From assembly GCA_037355855.1 (NCBI GenBank), contig CM074763.1, forward strand, positions 1,922,001 through 1,986,000: a stretch of 64,000 nt of DNA, given 5' to 3'. The notes below the pieces were generated by a model. It did no database searches, had not been told where the DNA came from, and saw only the letters and a program-made list of their open reading frames with translations. Each line of letters starts with the position of its first letter. The first letter of the stretch is position 1. This document shows positions 21,175 to 31,159 of the stretch, piece after piece. The DNA comes from Pseudo-nitzschia pungens (lineage: Eukaryota > Bacillariophyta > Bacillariophyceae > Bacillariales > Bacillariaceae). The position numbers and the translations under genes are program-made.

Positions 21175-21612
21175 ACGCGCTACCAAAATTGATTGGTCAA
21201 TCCAAACTTCGACAAAAAGATTTTTTGTCGAATGCCTGTGATGTATTGGATACCGTACCGCAACTTGCAACACGTGTTATTTTGAAAGCTAAGGGCAATT
21301 ATCAAATACCCGTTCTCTGTAAGTGTATCCAACGTATTTCATTGAGGTCACGTTCAGTCTTTGATAAATATTCCGCTTGACAGAGAGCTAGAACGTGTGT
21401 GGCATAAGTTTCTTTTTAGGGCATATTCACTCAACGGAAATATTCCGACGGAAACAGAATTAGTGCTGCTCGAACGAGTTCGTCAGTCGACTGGTGCCCG
21501 CCGAAACTCCGAAGTTCGTTGCCCCGTACGGTATTGAACTATGAGAGGATCACCACCGAAGCTAGTAAGAAAATCTGTCTTGCGCGTCACCACATGAGGT
21601 AAGGTTACGAGT
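21175..21612 (+). repeat. Dispersed repeat R1, copy a
   Basis: The copy shares ordered blocks with 24870..25245: ATTGGATACCGTA, GTGTATCCAA, GGGCATATTCACT, ATTCCGACGGAAACAGAATT, AGTGCTGCTCGAA and the end GCGTCACCACATGAGGTA. Both copies have the same orientation. It does not encode a protein. Confidence 0.75.
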
Positions 21613-21771
21613 ATGTACCATTACGCAACTAGTAGTAAGCCTTAGCACAAGTTGTACAAGGAACCGAATCTTGGACAACTCAACTTCCTGGTTGGTTTGA
21701 ATATTCTTGTTCTAAACAGTTTGAACTATTGTAGGTATTTGAAATGAAGGAAAGGATTGATTTTGGTTGAG

Positions 21772-21913
21772 GACTTACTATAACAGAGTGTTCTACTACT
21801 ACTCGTAGTTTGTAGTTTGGTGGGTACTAGTTGAACTTTGTTGACTTACTATAACAGAGTGTTCTACTACTACTCGTGGTTTGTAGTTTGGTGGGTACTA
21901 GTTGAACTTTGTT
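21772..21913 (+). repeat. 71-bp tandem duplication
   Basis: Two copies start GACTTACTATAACAGAGTG at 21772 and 21843 and differ by only one or a few bases. Each ends GTACTAGTTGAACTTTGTT. Confidence 0.85.
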
Positions 21914-21957
21914 GTACTAGTAGTGGTGGTGGCTGCTGTTTGCTGGTGGTATTGATT

Positions 21958-22110
21958 TTGTGTACTGTAAAGAGATACCCCAGCATCGCCCTAAATGATA
22001 AAGAGTACAGGATGGGAGGAGCATGCAGCAAACAGCAAACAACAAACAGCAGCAAAGCGTCAAGACACATGGGACAGCACCAGCAACGCGTCGATAGAGG
22101 GTAACAGCGC
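21958..22110 (-). repeat. Dispersed repeat R2, inverted copy
   Basis: The reverse complement reads CTCTATCGACGCGTTGCTGG, then a TTTGCTGCTG-rich stretch, then GGGCGATGCTGGGGTATC and TCTTTACAGTAC. The same words occur in plus orientation in 23931..24660. It therefore forms an inverted pair with that array across the gene remnant at 22573. Confidence 0.65.
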
Positions 22111-22572
22111 TCAACATGCTCTGAATACACCATTCTTTTTTTGGCGCGCGCAAAGTATGAGTAACCTTACCGGTATATTGTTCATAGTTCATACCGTACA
22201 ACCATTACCATCACCTAAATGCGGGCATCCGAGCAACGAATAGCAATCCGCAATGGTAACAACTCGTACAACCGATTGATCTCAACTGCAGCAAAAACAA
22301 AAACAACAACGACAACAACGACAACAACGACAACCACGTCAATGGTCACAGCAGCAGCAAAAACAGCAACGGCAACAATGATCAAGGAAACCAACGACAG
22401 TCCTAAGCGAGCGCTCAATCAAGTTCTCGGTACGGTGGTTCTTGATGCTCGTCGGTATTCATATCTTGGTCGATGGAAATGACGCACCGAGTTTTTCCAT
22501 ATTGTTGACTTCGTCGTCGTCATCTTTACTTTCCGAGAACGAGAACGAGAATGAATCGGTTACCTAGACAAA
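22111..22572. other. Spacer with ACAACG/ACA microsatellite
   Basis: AACAACG-type trinucleotide-rich run near 22280 to 22375. No gene seen. Confidence 0.4.
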
Positions 22573-23345
22573 TTGAAGTCCGTATACAAGTTTTCTCTGA
22601 AGAATCCAACCGCACCGGACGCTCCATTCGATCTCATTCATTGCGTCCTGACGTGCTTCATGGTGGGACAGGGGCCCAAAGAGGGGGCGTCCAACAAGTA
22701 TGAGCCGACAAGTTCACACTTTCTGTTGTTCAAGACCTTTAGCTGGGCGTCCATCAAGTACCAGACACGGCAGAGGATTGTGCTCATGGATCCGAGCCTG
22801 GACAAAGGGATCATTGACGACGCCAGGAAACTGTTGGGAAAGGAACACTTTCCGGAATAAAACGCCTATCTGATGCTGACCGACAATATGAAGTGATCGG
22901 AGGACGGAGTCGGCGCCCCGAGAGCCGACCATAATGGAACTGGGTTGCCGGTCATTGCGGAAGCTAACAGGAAGGGCGAGGGGTTTATCTGCTGGATATG
23001 AGGGATTTTGCTGCCTGGAGCATTTCCAGCGGCCTGGCGGCAATGCGACGAACACCATATTTTTGCAATTCCTCCGGATATTCGAGGGTCGGCATTGCAC
23101 TCACCGGCAACAAACTGGAATTCCCAAGAGCCGCCCACGTGAACCACGCTTCCATGCACGATTTTCCGGAGTGCAGCTCCCTGGGCGACCCCACGGACGG
23201 CAGTTTTGCCGCGTGGTGGCGCCGGGAGTTCCGGGTGGAGGAATCCGTCTTTTCCATGAACGGGCGGCCCATCACCTCGGACAGCATGGACCAGGAACAC
23301 CATCGGGAACGACAAGAGCAAGCGGAAGCGGTCGCGACCGCGTAG
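22573..23345 (+). pseudogene. Candidate gene remnant of unknown family
   Basis: The stretch has the GC content and codon-like texture of coding DNA, unlike its surroundings. A 95-codon frame starts at 22573 (MKSVYKFSLKNPTAPDAPFD) and runs to a stop at 22858. Past two in-frame stops the same frame still looks coding (VIAEANRKGEGFICW). From 22998 the coding look moves to a frame two bases off (SSGLAAMRRTPYFCNSSGYS, SMHDFPECSSLGDPTDGSFA) and ends at 23345. This is what a decayed gene with stops and an indel looks like. No domain is recognised, and an unrecognised intron is the alternative. It sits between inverted copies of repeat R2. Confidence 0.4.
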
Positions 23346-23930
23346 TAACAGACGCAACAACAGGCCGATGGTCGATATTGAAACAGTAGACAAATAAATA
23401 ATCTACGCAACTTTGACGAATGTAACAAATAATTGTCAGAATTAATCCCTGGTAACTAATGAATAACCTCACGCTTATTGCGTGAGTCAAAGAAGAGCGC
23501 AAACATGTCGAGCAACTCATCGAATACGTTGTGGTCCACTCCAAAGCAATTGAGAAGTGCTTGATGATCCCAGAACCAGACATTTAAGCAAAAGGGGACA
23601 AAACTATATCTACGGAGGCCAGTGCGAGAAGTTCCTCTGTCTCCTCGCCTTCTGCCTTCAGAAGATAACACTGGACGATTATAACGAAAGTGCTTGTAGT
23701 AGTAATAGCAGAGTTATTCAAGCGCCATGCAGTTGTCGATTCGGTAGGTCGAAACAGAAGCAAAGCGCCTTTGCTGGAGAGCAACACCCACTGTTGTTGA
23801 GGCTGGCAAAAATCAAAGATACCCAATTTTCGAGGGAGACGGCGTGTGCGCTAGAAGTTCGGCTGATGACTAAATAGAAAGTTTGATCGACGTGTTGCTG
23901 CTCGCTCTGTATTTAAGTTCTGTTGCTCTT
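23346..23930. other. Spacer between gene remnant and R2 array
   Basis: No supportable gene. Short overlapping frames on both strands lack domain or composition support. Confidence 0.4.
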
Positions 23931-24660
23931 CCCTGTAGACTCGCTTTGCTGCTGTCCCCTGTAGATTGACGCGTTGCTGTTCACTGTTCGCTGTCCCCTG
24001 TAGATCGACATTTTTCTGCTGTCCCCTGTAGACTCGCTGTCCCCCTGTATATCAACGCTTTGCTCCTGCCCTGTATCTCGACACTTGTTCGCTGTCCCCT
24101 GTAGATCGACGCTTTGCTGCTGTTCACTGTATTTCGACGCTTGTTCGCAGTCCCCTGTAGATCGATGCTTGTTCGATGTCCTCCTGTAGATCGACGCGTT
24201 GCTATGCCCTTGTATATCGACGCGTGTTCGCTGTCCCCTGTAGATAGACGCCTTGCTGCTGCTGCTGCTTGCTGCTCCCCTCTGTATTGTTTGTCTGGGG
24301 TGATACTTGGGTATCTCTCCAAAGTACAAAAACAACGCGTCGAACCGAGCAAAATCCCTGTACGTTATTTGCTGCTTGCTGCTGCTCCCTGCTTGCTGTC
24401 CCCTGTATATCGACGCTATTCGCTGCTTGCTGCTTGCCGCTGCTCGCTGCTCCCCCTCCTGTACTGTTTATCTTGGCTGCGCTAGGGTATCTCTTTACAG
24501 TATAAAAACAACGTGTCGAACCCAGCGAAACCCAGTACATTATTCGCTGCTCGCTGCTCCCCATTACTAATTTTCTGGGGCGATGCTAGGGTATTGTTTG
24601 GCAGTACAAAAACAACGTGTCGACCTAGCGAAACCACTCGCTGTAAGCATCGCTGCTACT
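23931..24660 (+). repeat. R2 array: degenerate CCCTGTAGATCGACGC minisatellite and longer units
   Basis: From 23931 to about 24260 the core CCCTGTA(G/T)ATCGACGC recurs at irregular spacing of about 26 to 38 bp with TTGCTGCTG or TTGTTCGCTG linkers. From 24290 a longer unit recurs at about 24309, 24484 and 24588, marked by GGGTAT(C/T)TCT...AAAAACAACG(T/C)GTCGA. Long frames read across the array on the minus strand and are repeat artefacts. Confidence 0.8.
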
Positions 24661-24869
24661 TGCTGCTTGCTGCTTGCCCTCTCCTGTAATCGTCCTGTGA
24701 TCGTCCTGTGATCTGTTGGTTCGTGATGTTTTTGGGTAAATTACTGTAGTGCATTTTCACAGGGTTATGGAGAGCAGAATTTTCGTGTCAAAGATAGTGG
24801 AAATTTTGTAATTTTGGACGATCCATTGCACAGAAGGTCTGTAGAAACGAGAAACTGACATTCGTAGAC

Positions 24870-25245
24870 AAAATGAATTCTGGCGAATGCGTGTGATGCA
24901 TTGGATACCGTAATGCATGTGTGTGAAATCTTGAGGCTATTTTCAAATATCTGTTTTTAGTGTATCCAAAGCATATCAGAAAAGGGCATATTTAATCTTG
25001 TACAAATAATAATAATATTCAGTCGGATAGGAGTTGGAAATTCTTTTCAGAGGGCATATTCACTTAACAAAGATATTCCGACGGAAACAGAATTGGCTGT
25101 CCGGCGGAGGAGGCAGTGCTGCTCGAAAGAATCAGTCGACTGGTCACCGAAAGTTCAAAGCTCATTGCCCAGTATTGAACTTTCAGGGAGCGCCACCGAA
25201 GATAAGAGGTCCGTCTTACGCGTCACCACATGAGGTATGTACGTA
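24870..25245 (+). repeat. Dispersed repeat R1, copy b
   Basis: Diverged direct copy of 21175..21612, with matching blocks in the same order and the same terminal GCGTCACCACATGAGGTA. An extra (AAT)n run and a short GC-rich insertion distinguish it. Confidence 0.75.
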
Positions 25246-25263
25246 CGTACGTACGTACGTACG
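25239..25263 (+). repeat. (GTAC)n microsatellite
   Basis: About six self-complementary GTAC units directly after R1 copy b. Confidence 0.9.
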
Positions 25264-26393
25264 AGTATCTCGTTACGTACCGGTACAACAGTAACTCTAA
25301 GCCTTACTTCGTAAGAAATTACGACTACGTCTCATTCTGAGTGTCAGGGGTCACGGGTCATGAGTTAATCACGAGGGCGCAATGTTCTGTGTTTTTGTTG
25401 ATTACGAGTACTACTACTACAGTACGTCGTACTTGGTACGAGTAAGGCCTTACCGTACTTGTACGAGTAATCCTTACGTACTCGTGCTTGTATTATTATT
25501 AATTTGTTCTGCGCTTTCAACTTCGCGAACCAAACCCCGAACTTCGAAAACATTCCGTCGCCCGAATAAGAAATGATTGGTCTTCAAGTTGCTCCAAAAG
25601 ATTCCTCATTCCGGAATGTGTGCAATTTCGAGCTCTTGGGAGAGACAAAAAACAAAAACTTTTTGTCGTACGACGTAAGTTCCGTAACAATTGTACGGTA
25701 AATCTTACGGCTATTGGAAACGGTCACGCACTCACACATACCGGTAAGGTTACGACGAAGGAACACGCGACGACTTGGATGAAAGGAATGGATTTGCGTT
25801 CCCAGCGAGCCATCGAAAAAACAAGCGCTCGCCATTTAACAGCTGATTTTTTTTTTGAAAAAAAAAAGTAGGCGTTGAAAGTGCACTTTTTAGAAGTAAC
25901 CTTAGTGTACCGGTACGTACCGTAAGATCTTATCGTGACAATCGGTCAGACCAAAAACTCTCGGTACGAGCTACCTGTTACTCGTACGTCAATAGGGGTT
26001 ATGACGGAACATCGGTGTACGTACCGTATTTTCATTGAACGGTTTTTGATGCAAATCCACAAGGGGACGAAGTTTTAGTGTTCGGGCGTGAATTTTGATT
26101 CCAGAAAATCATCATCCGATTGATTTCGTTGCATTTGTGTGATTGAAATAACACAAGACACACAAATTATTCGAAAGGCCACCTATCTTGTGAAAATAGA
26201 TTGATTGAACACAACCATTGCGAACACTGCTATCAATCCGTCTCGACACGATTGAAGTCATAAAATTCAAATAGAACAATCGGAAACGCTCCAGAGAAAG
26301 CAAACACACGATAGAACAACTCTATCTTACACAAAGCACAACTTTCGCTATTTCACAAACGAATCATCCTCAACACCATTCTCCACATCCAAC
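25264..26393. other. Upstream region of the sideroflexin gene
   Basis: AT-rich spacer with many TACCGTA, CGTACG and GGTAAGGTTA words. The last 100 bp before the ATG are CA-rich, as in a 5' UTR. No gene seen. Confidence 0.45.
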
Positions 26394-27791
26394 ATGATTT
26401 CCGCCCGATCTACCACCGCCGCTGTCTTGTCCGTCCAGCGCTCTTCAGCCGCCGCAGGAGTGAAGAGGCACCTCCGCCGCTTAAAGTCCACCATCAACCC
26501 CACAAAAGCGCAGGTAGCTTCCCTCGAAACTGCCGGCAGCAGCAGTTCCGGAGTCCCGGTTCTGGCCAGCCTCGCGGCAGCGATTGCCGGCGTGGGAGTC
26601 GTCGGGGCGGCGGCCTTTTGCGTCGAGCAAGCAACTGCCGACACCTGTCTTCCCTACTCGAGCCAGGGCGGCGCACAGCGGTTCGACCAGGAAACCTTTG
26701 GGGGGCGTTTTGCCCGCATGCTGCTGGCCTGTGATCCGACCCTGTTGCTCTACGGAGAAGACCAGGTCAAGGCGGCCCAGGAGAGATTGCGAGAGGCCGC
26801 GGTCGCCGAACAAGAAACCGGGAGCAGCACAATGTTCTCGGACTCCCGATCGCTGTGGGAATCCAAGCGAATCGTGGAAAGCGCGCTGCATCCCGATACC
26901 GGAGAATTCATTCCAAGACCCTTTCGAATGTCGGGATACGTTCCTTACAACGGTCCCATATGTGTTTCCATGGTAGCATCCACATCAACGATGCCCCTAT
27001 TGTTTTGGTCGTGGGTGAACCAATCCCAAAATGCACTCGTCAATTACTATGTAAGTTTTTTTTTTTGGAGAACAGAAAACAACAAAGATGCACGAACTAA
27101 TTTCTCGGGGCTGGTGCCTAATCTGCCGTCCATAACTGTCAGACCGGAATTCTCACTGTCATTTTCGTTCTCTTTTCTCTTGGGTCCAATACAGAATCGA
27201 AATGCTAGCTCCCCAATGACAAACGAAACATTAATGAAATCCTACACCGCTGCCGTGGGATCGGCTCTCGTAGTAGCCTTCGGACTGTCGACTTTTGTTC
27301 AAAAGCGATACTCGGCGGCCAAGGCAAAACAACTCATGAAGTATGTAGCCTTTCCCAGTGCCGTTGTCGCTTCCAGTCTAAACTGCTATGTGGTGCGCAG
27401 CCCGGAAATCGCCACGGGTATTCCCCTCACGGACCGAAACGGAAACAACCTGTTGCCGGGAGAGACCAGTCAGATCGCCGCAAAACGTGGTGTTGAGTCG
27501 ACGACTGCATCCCGGGCACTGCTACAGGCACCCGTTTATTTTTTGCCACCCATGCTCATGGGATTGCTCCCTCCCCTCAAGCGAGTGTTGGAGCGAAACC
27601 CCCGAACGCGGGTCCCCATCACGACGTTTATGGTGCTCACGAGCTTCGGTTTGGGACTTCCGGCAACGATTGCCATTTTCCCACAGGTGGCCGAGATTCC
27701 GGCCTCGGAGGTCGAACAAAAGTATCAACACCTGATCGACCCAGCCACACAGCAACCGTACAAGGTCTTCTATTACAACAAGGGGTTGTGA
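26394..27791 (+). CDS. Sideroflexin (mitochondrial amino-acid transporter), one intron
   Basis: Sideroflexins are inner-mitochondrial-membrane carriers; animal members carry serine into one-carbon metabolism. The family landmarks are in order: FDQETFGGRFARMLLACDP, the HPDTGE box (IVESALHPDTGEFIPRPFRM), VNQSQNALVNYY followed by NRNASSPM, hydrophobic helices through PVYFLPPMLMGLLPPLKRVL, and the terminal VFYYNKGL. Reading through gives 465 residues, but 27051..27194 (GTAAGT...TACAG) is a 144-nt intron. Removing it restores the conserved junction NYY-NRNASSP and gives 417 residues. Coding exons are therefore 26394..27050 and 27195..27791. The intron is a multiple of three without a stop, so retention would add 48 residues in frame. 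The N-terminal 60 residues are basic and Ser/Ala-rich, as in a mitochondrial presequence. Confidence 0.93.
   Translation: MISARSTTAAVLSVQRSSAAAGVKRHLRRLKSTINPTKAQVASLETAGSSSSGVPVLASLAAAIAGVGVVGAAAFCVEQATADTCLPYSSQGGAQRFDQETFGGRFARMLLACDPTLLLYGEDQVKAAQERLREAAVAEQETGSSTMFSDSRSLWESKRIVESALHPDTGEFIPRPFRMSGYVPYNGPICVSMVASTSTMPLLFWSWVNQSQNALVNYYVSFFFWRTENNKDARTNFSGLVPNLPSITVRPEFSLSFSFSFLLGPIQNRNASSPMTNETLMKSYTAAVGSALVVAFGLSTFVQKRYSAAKAKQLMKYVAFPSAVVASSLNCYVVRSPEIATGIPLTDRNGNNLLPGETSQIAAKRGVESTTASRALLQAPVYFLPPMLMGLLPPLKRVLERNPRTRVPITTFMVLTSFGLGLPATIAIFPQVAEIPASEVEQKYQHLIDPATQQPYKVFYYNKGL
27051..27194 (+). other. Spliceosomal intron in sideroflexin
   Basis: Canonical GTAAGT donor with a T-rich start, and a TACAG acceptor preceded by pyrimidine-rich sequence. 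Removing it restores the sideroflexin consensus NYxNRNASSP. Confidence 0.9.
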
Positions 27792-29832
27792 TCAATCTTT
27801 TCATTCTTTCTCTGCTATACCGCACCGCTTCCACTCTACCGCTAAAGGTTTCGTTTATCAATAACATTATTTAGCTGTATACTACCATTACCACAGGAAC
27901 TTTTCATTCGTAGCTCCCACTAATGCATCCCAAATTGTTTTCTATCGTGCAAGAAGGGATGGATATTATAGAACTCATAATATGAATGTCATTGATTGAA
28001 CGCTAAGAAAACTACCATGAACGAAGGAAAAGAATCCAGAAAAGTCCAATAGTGAGGCGAATAAGTTAAAAATCAACGGCATACCGCGTGTTCTATTGCG
28101 GCGGTGTAACTACAAGAGTTTTTCTTGAGACATCTTTCAGTGATGACTTGGTGAGCCCCATTTCAAATAATTCTTGTCATTTCTATTCAATTCGAAAGAG
28201 AGTCATAATTTGTGCTTCGCGAATAAGAGTGGTGGAAGGGAGTTCCATAGATTCTGATAACTTCCTCCCCCGTGGAACAAATCATTCAAAAATCTTGTAC
28301 ACTGGTGGCTGGGACTTTCCCAAGGCGCTTCTTGGTGGACAAGGAGAGAGATGAATTTCTTGTTGAAAGACCAAAGATGCAAATTTGCTTCGGACGGTGA
28401 TCATCATGTTCAGAGATAAAGCATGCTAGCAAAAGAGGCAGGAGCATGATCTTACCGCGCTGTATGACAATGATCTTTCTACAATTCCTTTTGGTAAGAT
28501 TTTGACTTCCTCTGCGTGGGAGGGAAAAAATGAAGCTTGGTCACTAGTAGTACTACTACCAAGGAGCTTACATAAAATAATGATGTTGCCCGTCGTCGGT
28601 ACTAGTACTAGTAGTAGTAATCGAAATAGTAGTGAACAGTAACGACAACAACAACAACAACAACAACAACAACATACGGGGTACTGACAAATAGTTAGAC
28701 TACAGAGGATGACACTGTGCGGACGCTGTTGCATACACAAAGATACTTTAAATTAAATCTCTGGAGTGAAAAAGGGATTAATCGTAAATCCTGGTGGGGC
28801 ATGATGGTATCTGATTTGATGTCTTGAGAATATCTAAAAGAGATAGTAGGACTGTATCCAGCAGCGCGTCCTGAATCACTGCGAGCGCTCTGCGTGCTGT
28901 TCGATCGAATCGCGCCTTCAGCTGCGACGAAAGGTACAAAATTTTCTGTCAGGGCATGTCGGCATGGTAAACTTACTTCTGAATTACTACGTAGTACCCG
29001 AAGTAGTATTTAGGTAGTAACCTACTCGTACTGTAAGATTACCTTCATTGTCGGATGCGGTTCAACTCGGTGTTATACGTTAACCTTATTGTGTAAACTT
29101 AGCATAAGGTTTAACCTCTCCTGTGCTAGGAGGAATGCTGTTTCCTCGTGTGCTGATCTGTGTGCTACTACTAGTAGTACTACTCGATGCCCGGAAACAT
29201 GCTAAGGCATGTAGCTCCGGCATAAAACCGCACGCCCGAACCCAGCACCCTATCCAGCATCCTCCATAGCAACAGTGCTAACTGCTCGGATGGATATCAT
29301 CCAATGCATCTACCGTAGTCATCACAACTAGTAGTAATCTTAGTACCTATCGGTACCGGTACTTTCTACGGTATCCATGTTCTCATCTCCAAAAAAATGA
29401 AGAATGTACGTACGTGCTTTTACCTTTCGAAGGTAGAACGTACCAGTAAACCTTACGATAGAAATATGCTCCACGATTAATTCTCGAGTCAGTCGTGTGT
29501 ATCTTGGAGGTTCACATCCCATATCCACCATCCATCCAGAATCAAGGCTTATGTGTTGAAGGTCTTGAATTTTTTTTGTAAAATACGAAGTAACTATCTT
29601 ACTTCGTAAGGTCTTACTTCGTAATGGCAAAAACCGATTTGAGATACAAGTAGAACCCGATAGAAGTTTGTGCTTACGAGCAAGTTAATTACGAAGTACG
29701 AAGTAAGGTTTAAGATTACTTTCCTTCCGTTGTTGTTCCTTTCTCGGTTCTCGATGATTCACCACGCAGTCGCTCTGTGACAGCGTTGTCCAAAGTCGCA
29801 ACATTCATCAACACTGTTTCATTGCCCCAACT
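27792..29832. other. Intergenic region with CAA and ACT/AGT repeats
   Basis: Spacer of about 2 kb. It has an ACT/AGT palindromic tract at about 28543..28620, an (ACA)n run at about 28648..28675, another ACTAGTAGTACTACT near 29166, and TTACTTCGTAA words near 29590 to 29710. No gene could be supported. Confidence 0.5.
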
Positions 29833-30921
29833 ATGAGCGACCTTAATCTTGAACGCTTGCTTGAGAATTGTGTCATCACAAAAGATACCTTTGAGTGGTT
29901 GAAACCCCTGCACGAAAAAGAGGAGGCCGATCTGGAAGAAATTCGCTTCGCTGCAGCGGCACGCAAAAACGATCCTTTCGCTCAGTGTCGTGCTTCTGAC
30001 TATGAAGAAGAGGAGGATAGTGACGATGAGAATGATGATGAGGATGATATTCTCACCATCAGTACCAAGACCTTACAGAAAATTGAAGGAACAGACACGG
30101 TTGTAAAATTCGCAATGGATACCAACAGCACCGGACACGGAGACACTGTTTGGCACGCCTCAATCGCTACCTGCCGGTATCTAAAGGACAATTTTTTGGC
30201 GAAAGTGTGCAGCTCAGAAGTAAAATCATTTCGCAGCCTTGAATTGGGAGCAGGAACGGCCATTCCTAGTTTGTTCCTTGCCGATCGGGTAATGAAGATG
30301 GAAACGACGGAGAATTCTTCTCCTACTAAGATTTGCATCACCGATGCTAAGCAGTATCGAAACATCAAGCAAATCTTGCTCTCGGTTGGAATGCAAAACA
30401 CGACCAACAATAGTAACGTTGAATTTGAAGTCCATCCGCACAACTGGGGAGAATTCGATGAATCCATTCCTCGCAGGGAAGCAGCAGGCAATGGCAGAGC
30501 CAACGACTACGACTTAGTCATTGTGAGCGACTGCATCTACGATCCCGAGTACCACGATGCCCTTTTGGAAACAATAGCTCATACACTGGCGCTTGGAGGG
30601 CGGGCCGTCCTATCCTTTTCGTTGCACGGAAACGTCGAGGACGAAGTAATATGGGATTTTGTCGAGCAGGAGATTCCGGCGAAAACGTTTCCCGACGGCA
30701 GTAATAGTGATGAAGACGAGGCTTGGCGTTTGGAAGCTCGGTGTGTCTCAAAATCAGAGACAACCGACAGCGACGATGTCAATGTTTTTGTTCATCGACA
30801 GGGATGGGACATGGAAGATACCATGAAGAAGTTCCACCTAGCCAAGGATGGATTAGCAAGAGAGCGATGGTTTTCCTACGTTTACGAAATCACCTGGGTT
30901 CGTGACGAGGAATTAGAATAG
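29833..30921 (+). CDS. EFM7/METTL21-like protein lysine methyltransferase (Methyltransf_16 family)
   Basis: A 362-codon complete frame. The SAM-binding motif I is SLELGAGTAIPSLFL (residues about 135 to 148), with an acidic post-I residue in CITDAKQYRNIKQI. The catalytic-face motif DLVIVSDCIYDPEYHDALL (about 225 to 245) and the strand GGRAVLSFSLHG follow. A HGDTVWHASIATCRYL segment before motif I is the usual substrate-side helix of this family. The closest pattern is the yeast Nnt1/EFM7 group, which methylates eEF1A, though METTL21-type methylation of other proteins is possible. There is an acidic run near residues 57 to 70, no targeting signal and no visible intron. It is probably cytosolic. 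The upstream region has TTACTTCGTAAG palindromes. Confidence 0.8.
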   Translation: MSDLNLERLLENCVITKDTFEWLKPLHEKEEADLEEIRFAAAARKNDPFAQCRASDYEEEEDSDDENDDEDDILTISTKTLQKIEGTDTVVKFAMDTNSTGHGDTVWHASIATCRYLKDNFLAKVCSSEVKSFRSLELGAGTAIPSLFLADRVMKMETTENSSPTKICITDAKQYRNIKQILLSVGMQNTTNNSNVEFEVHPHNWGEFDESIPRREAAGNGRANDYDLVIVSDCIYDPEYHDALLETIAHTLALGGRAVLSFSLHGNVEDEVIWDFVEQEIPAKTFPDGSNSDEDEAWRLEARCVSKSETTDSDDVNVFVHRQGWDMEDTMKKFHLAKDGLARERWFSYVYEITWVRDEELE

Positions 30922-31159
30922 ACACCACCTATGGAACAGACTGTGCGGAGGAGAGCAAACAGCGAAACGAAGAATCAATATCTGCATTCTAGCTAGCGAT
31001 CATAATAAAATACGTAGTCGAAAGTCTCCGAATGGATACGATCAAAGAACTGACTTCTTCATCTTGAAAATATTGCACGAAGCAGAGCATAATAATCAAA
31101 CTGGAAAGACAAAATGCAATTTAAATACTTTAAGCTTTTGATCAACTCTCTTTTTTTTC

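Noticed and set aside
23913..24564. Minus-strand frames with SIYRGQ/STGDSE repeats
   Set aside because: They translate the R2 minisatellite and all three frames stay open through it, which is expected of a repeat and not of a gene.
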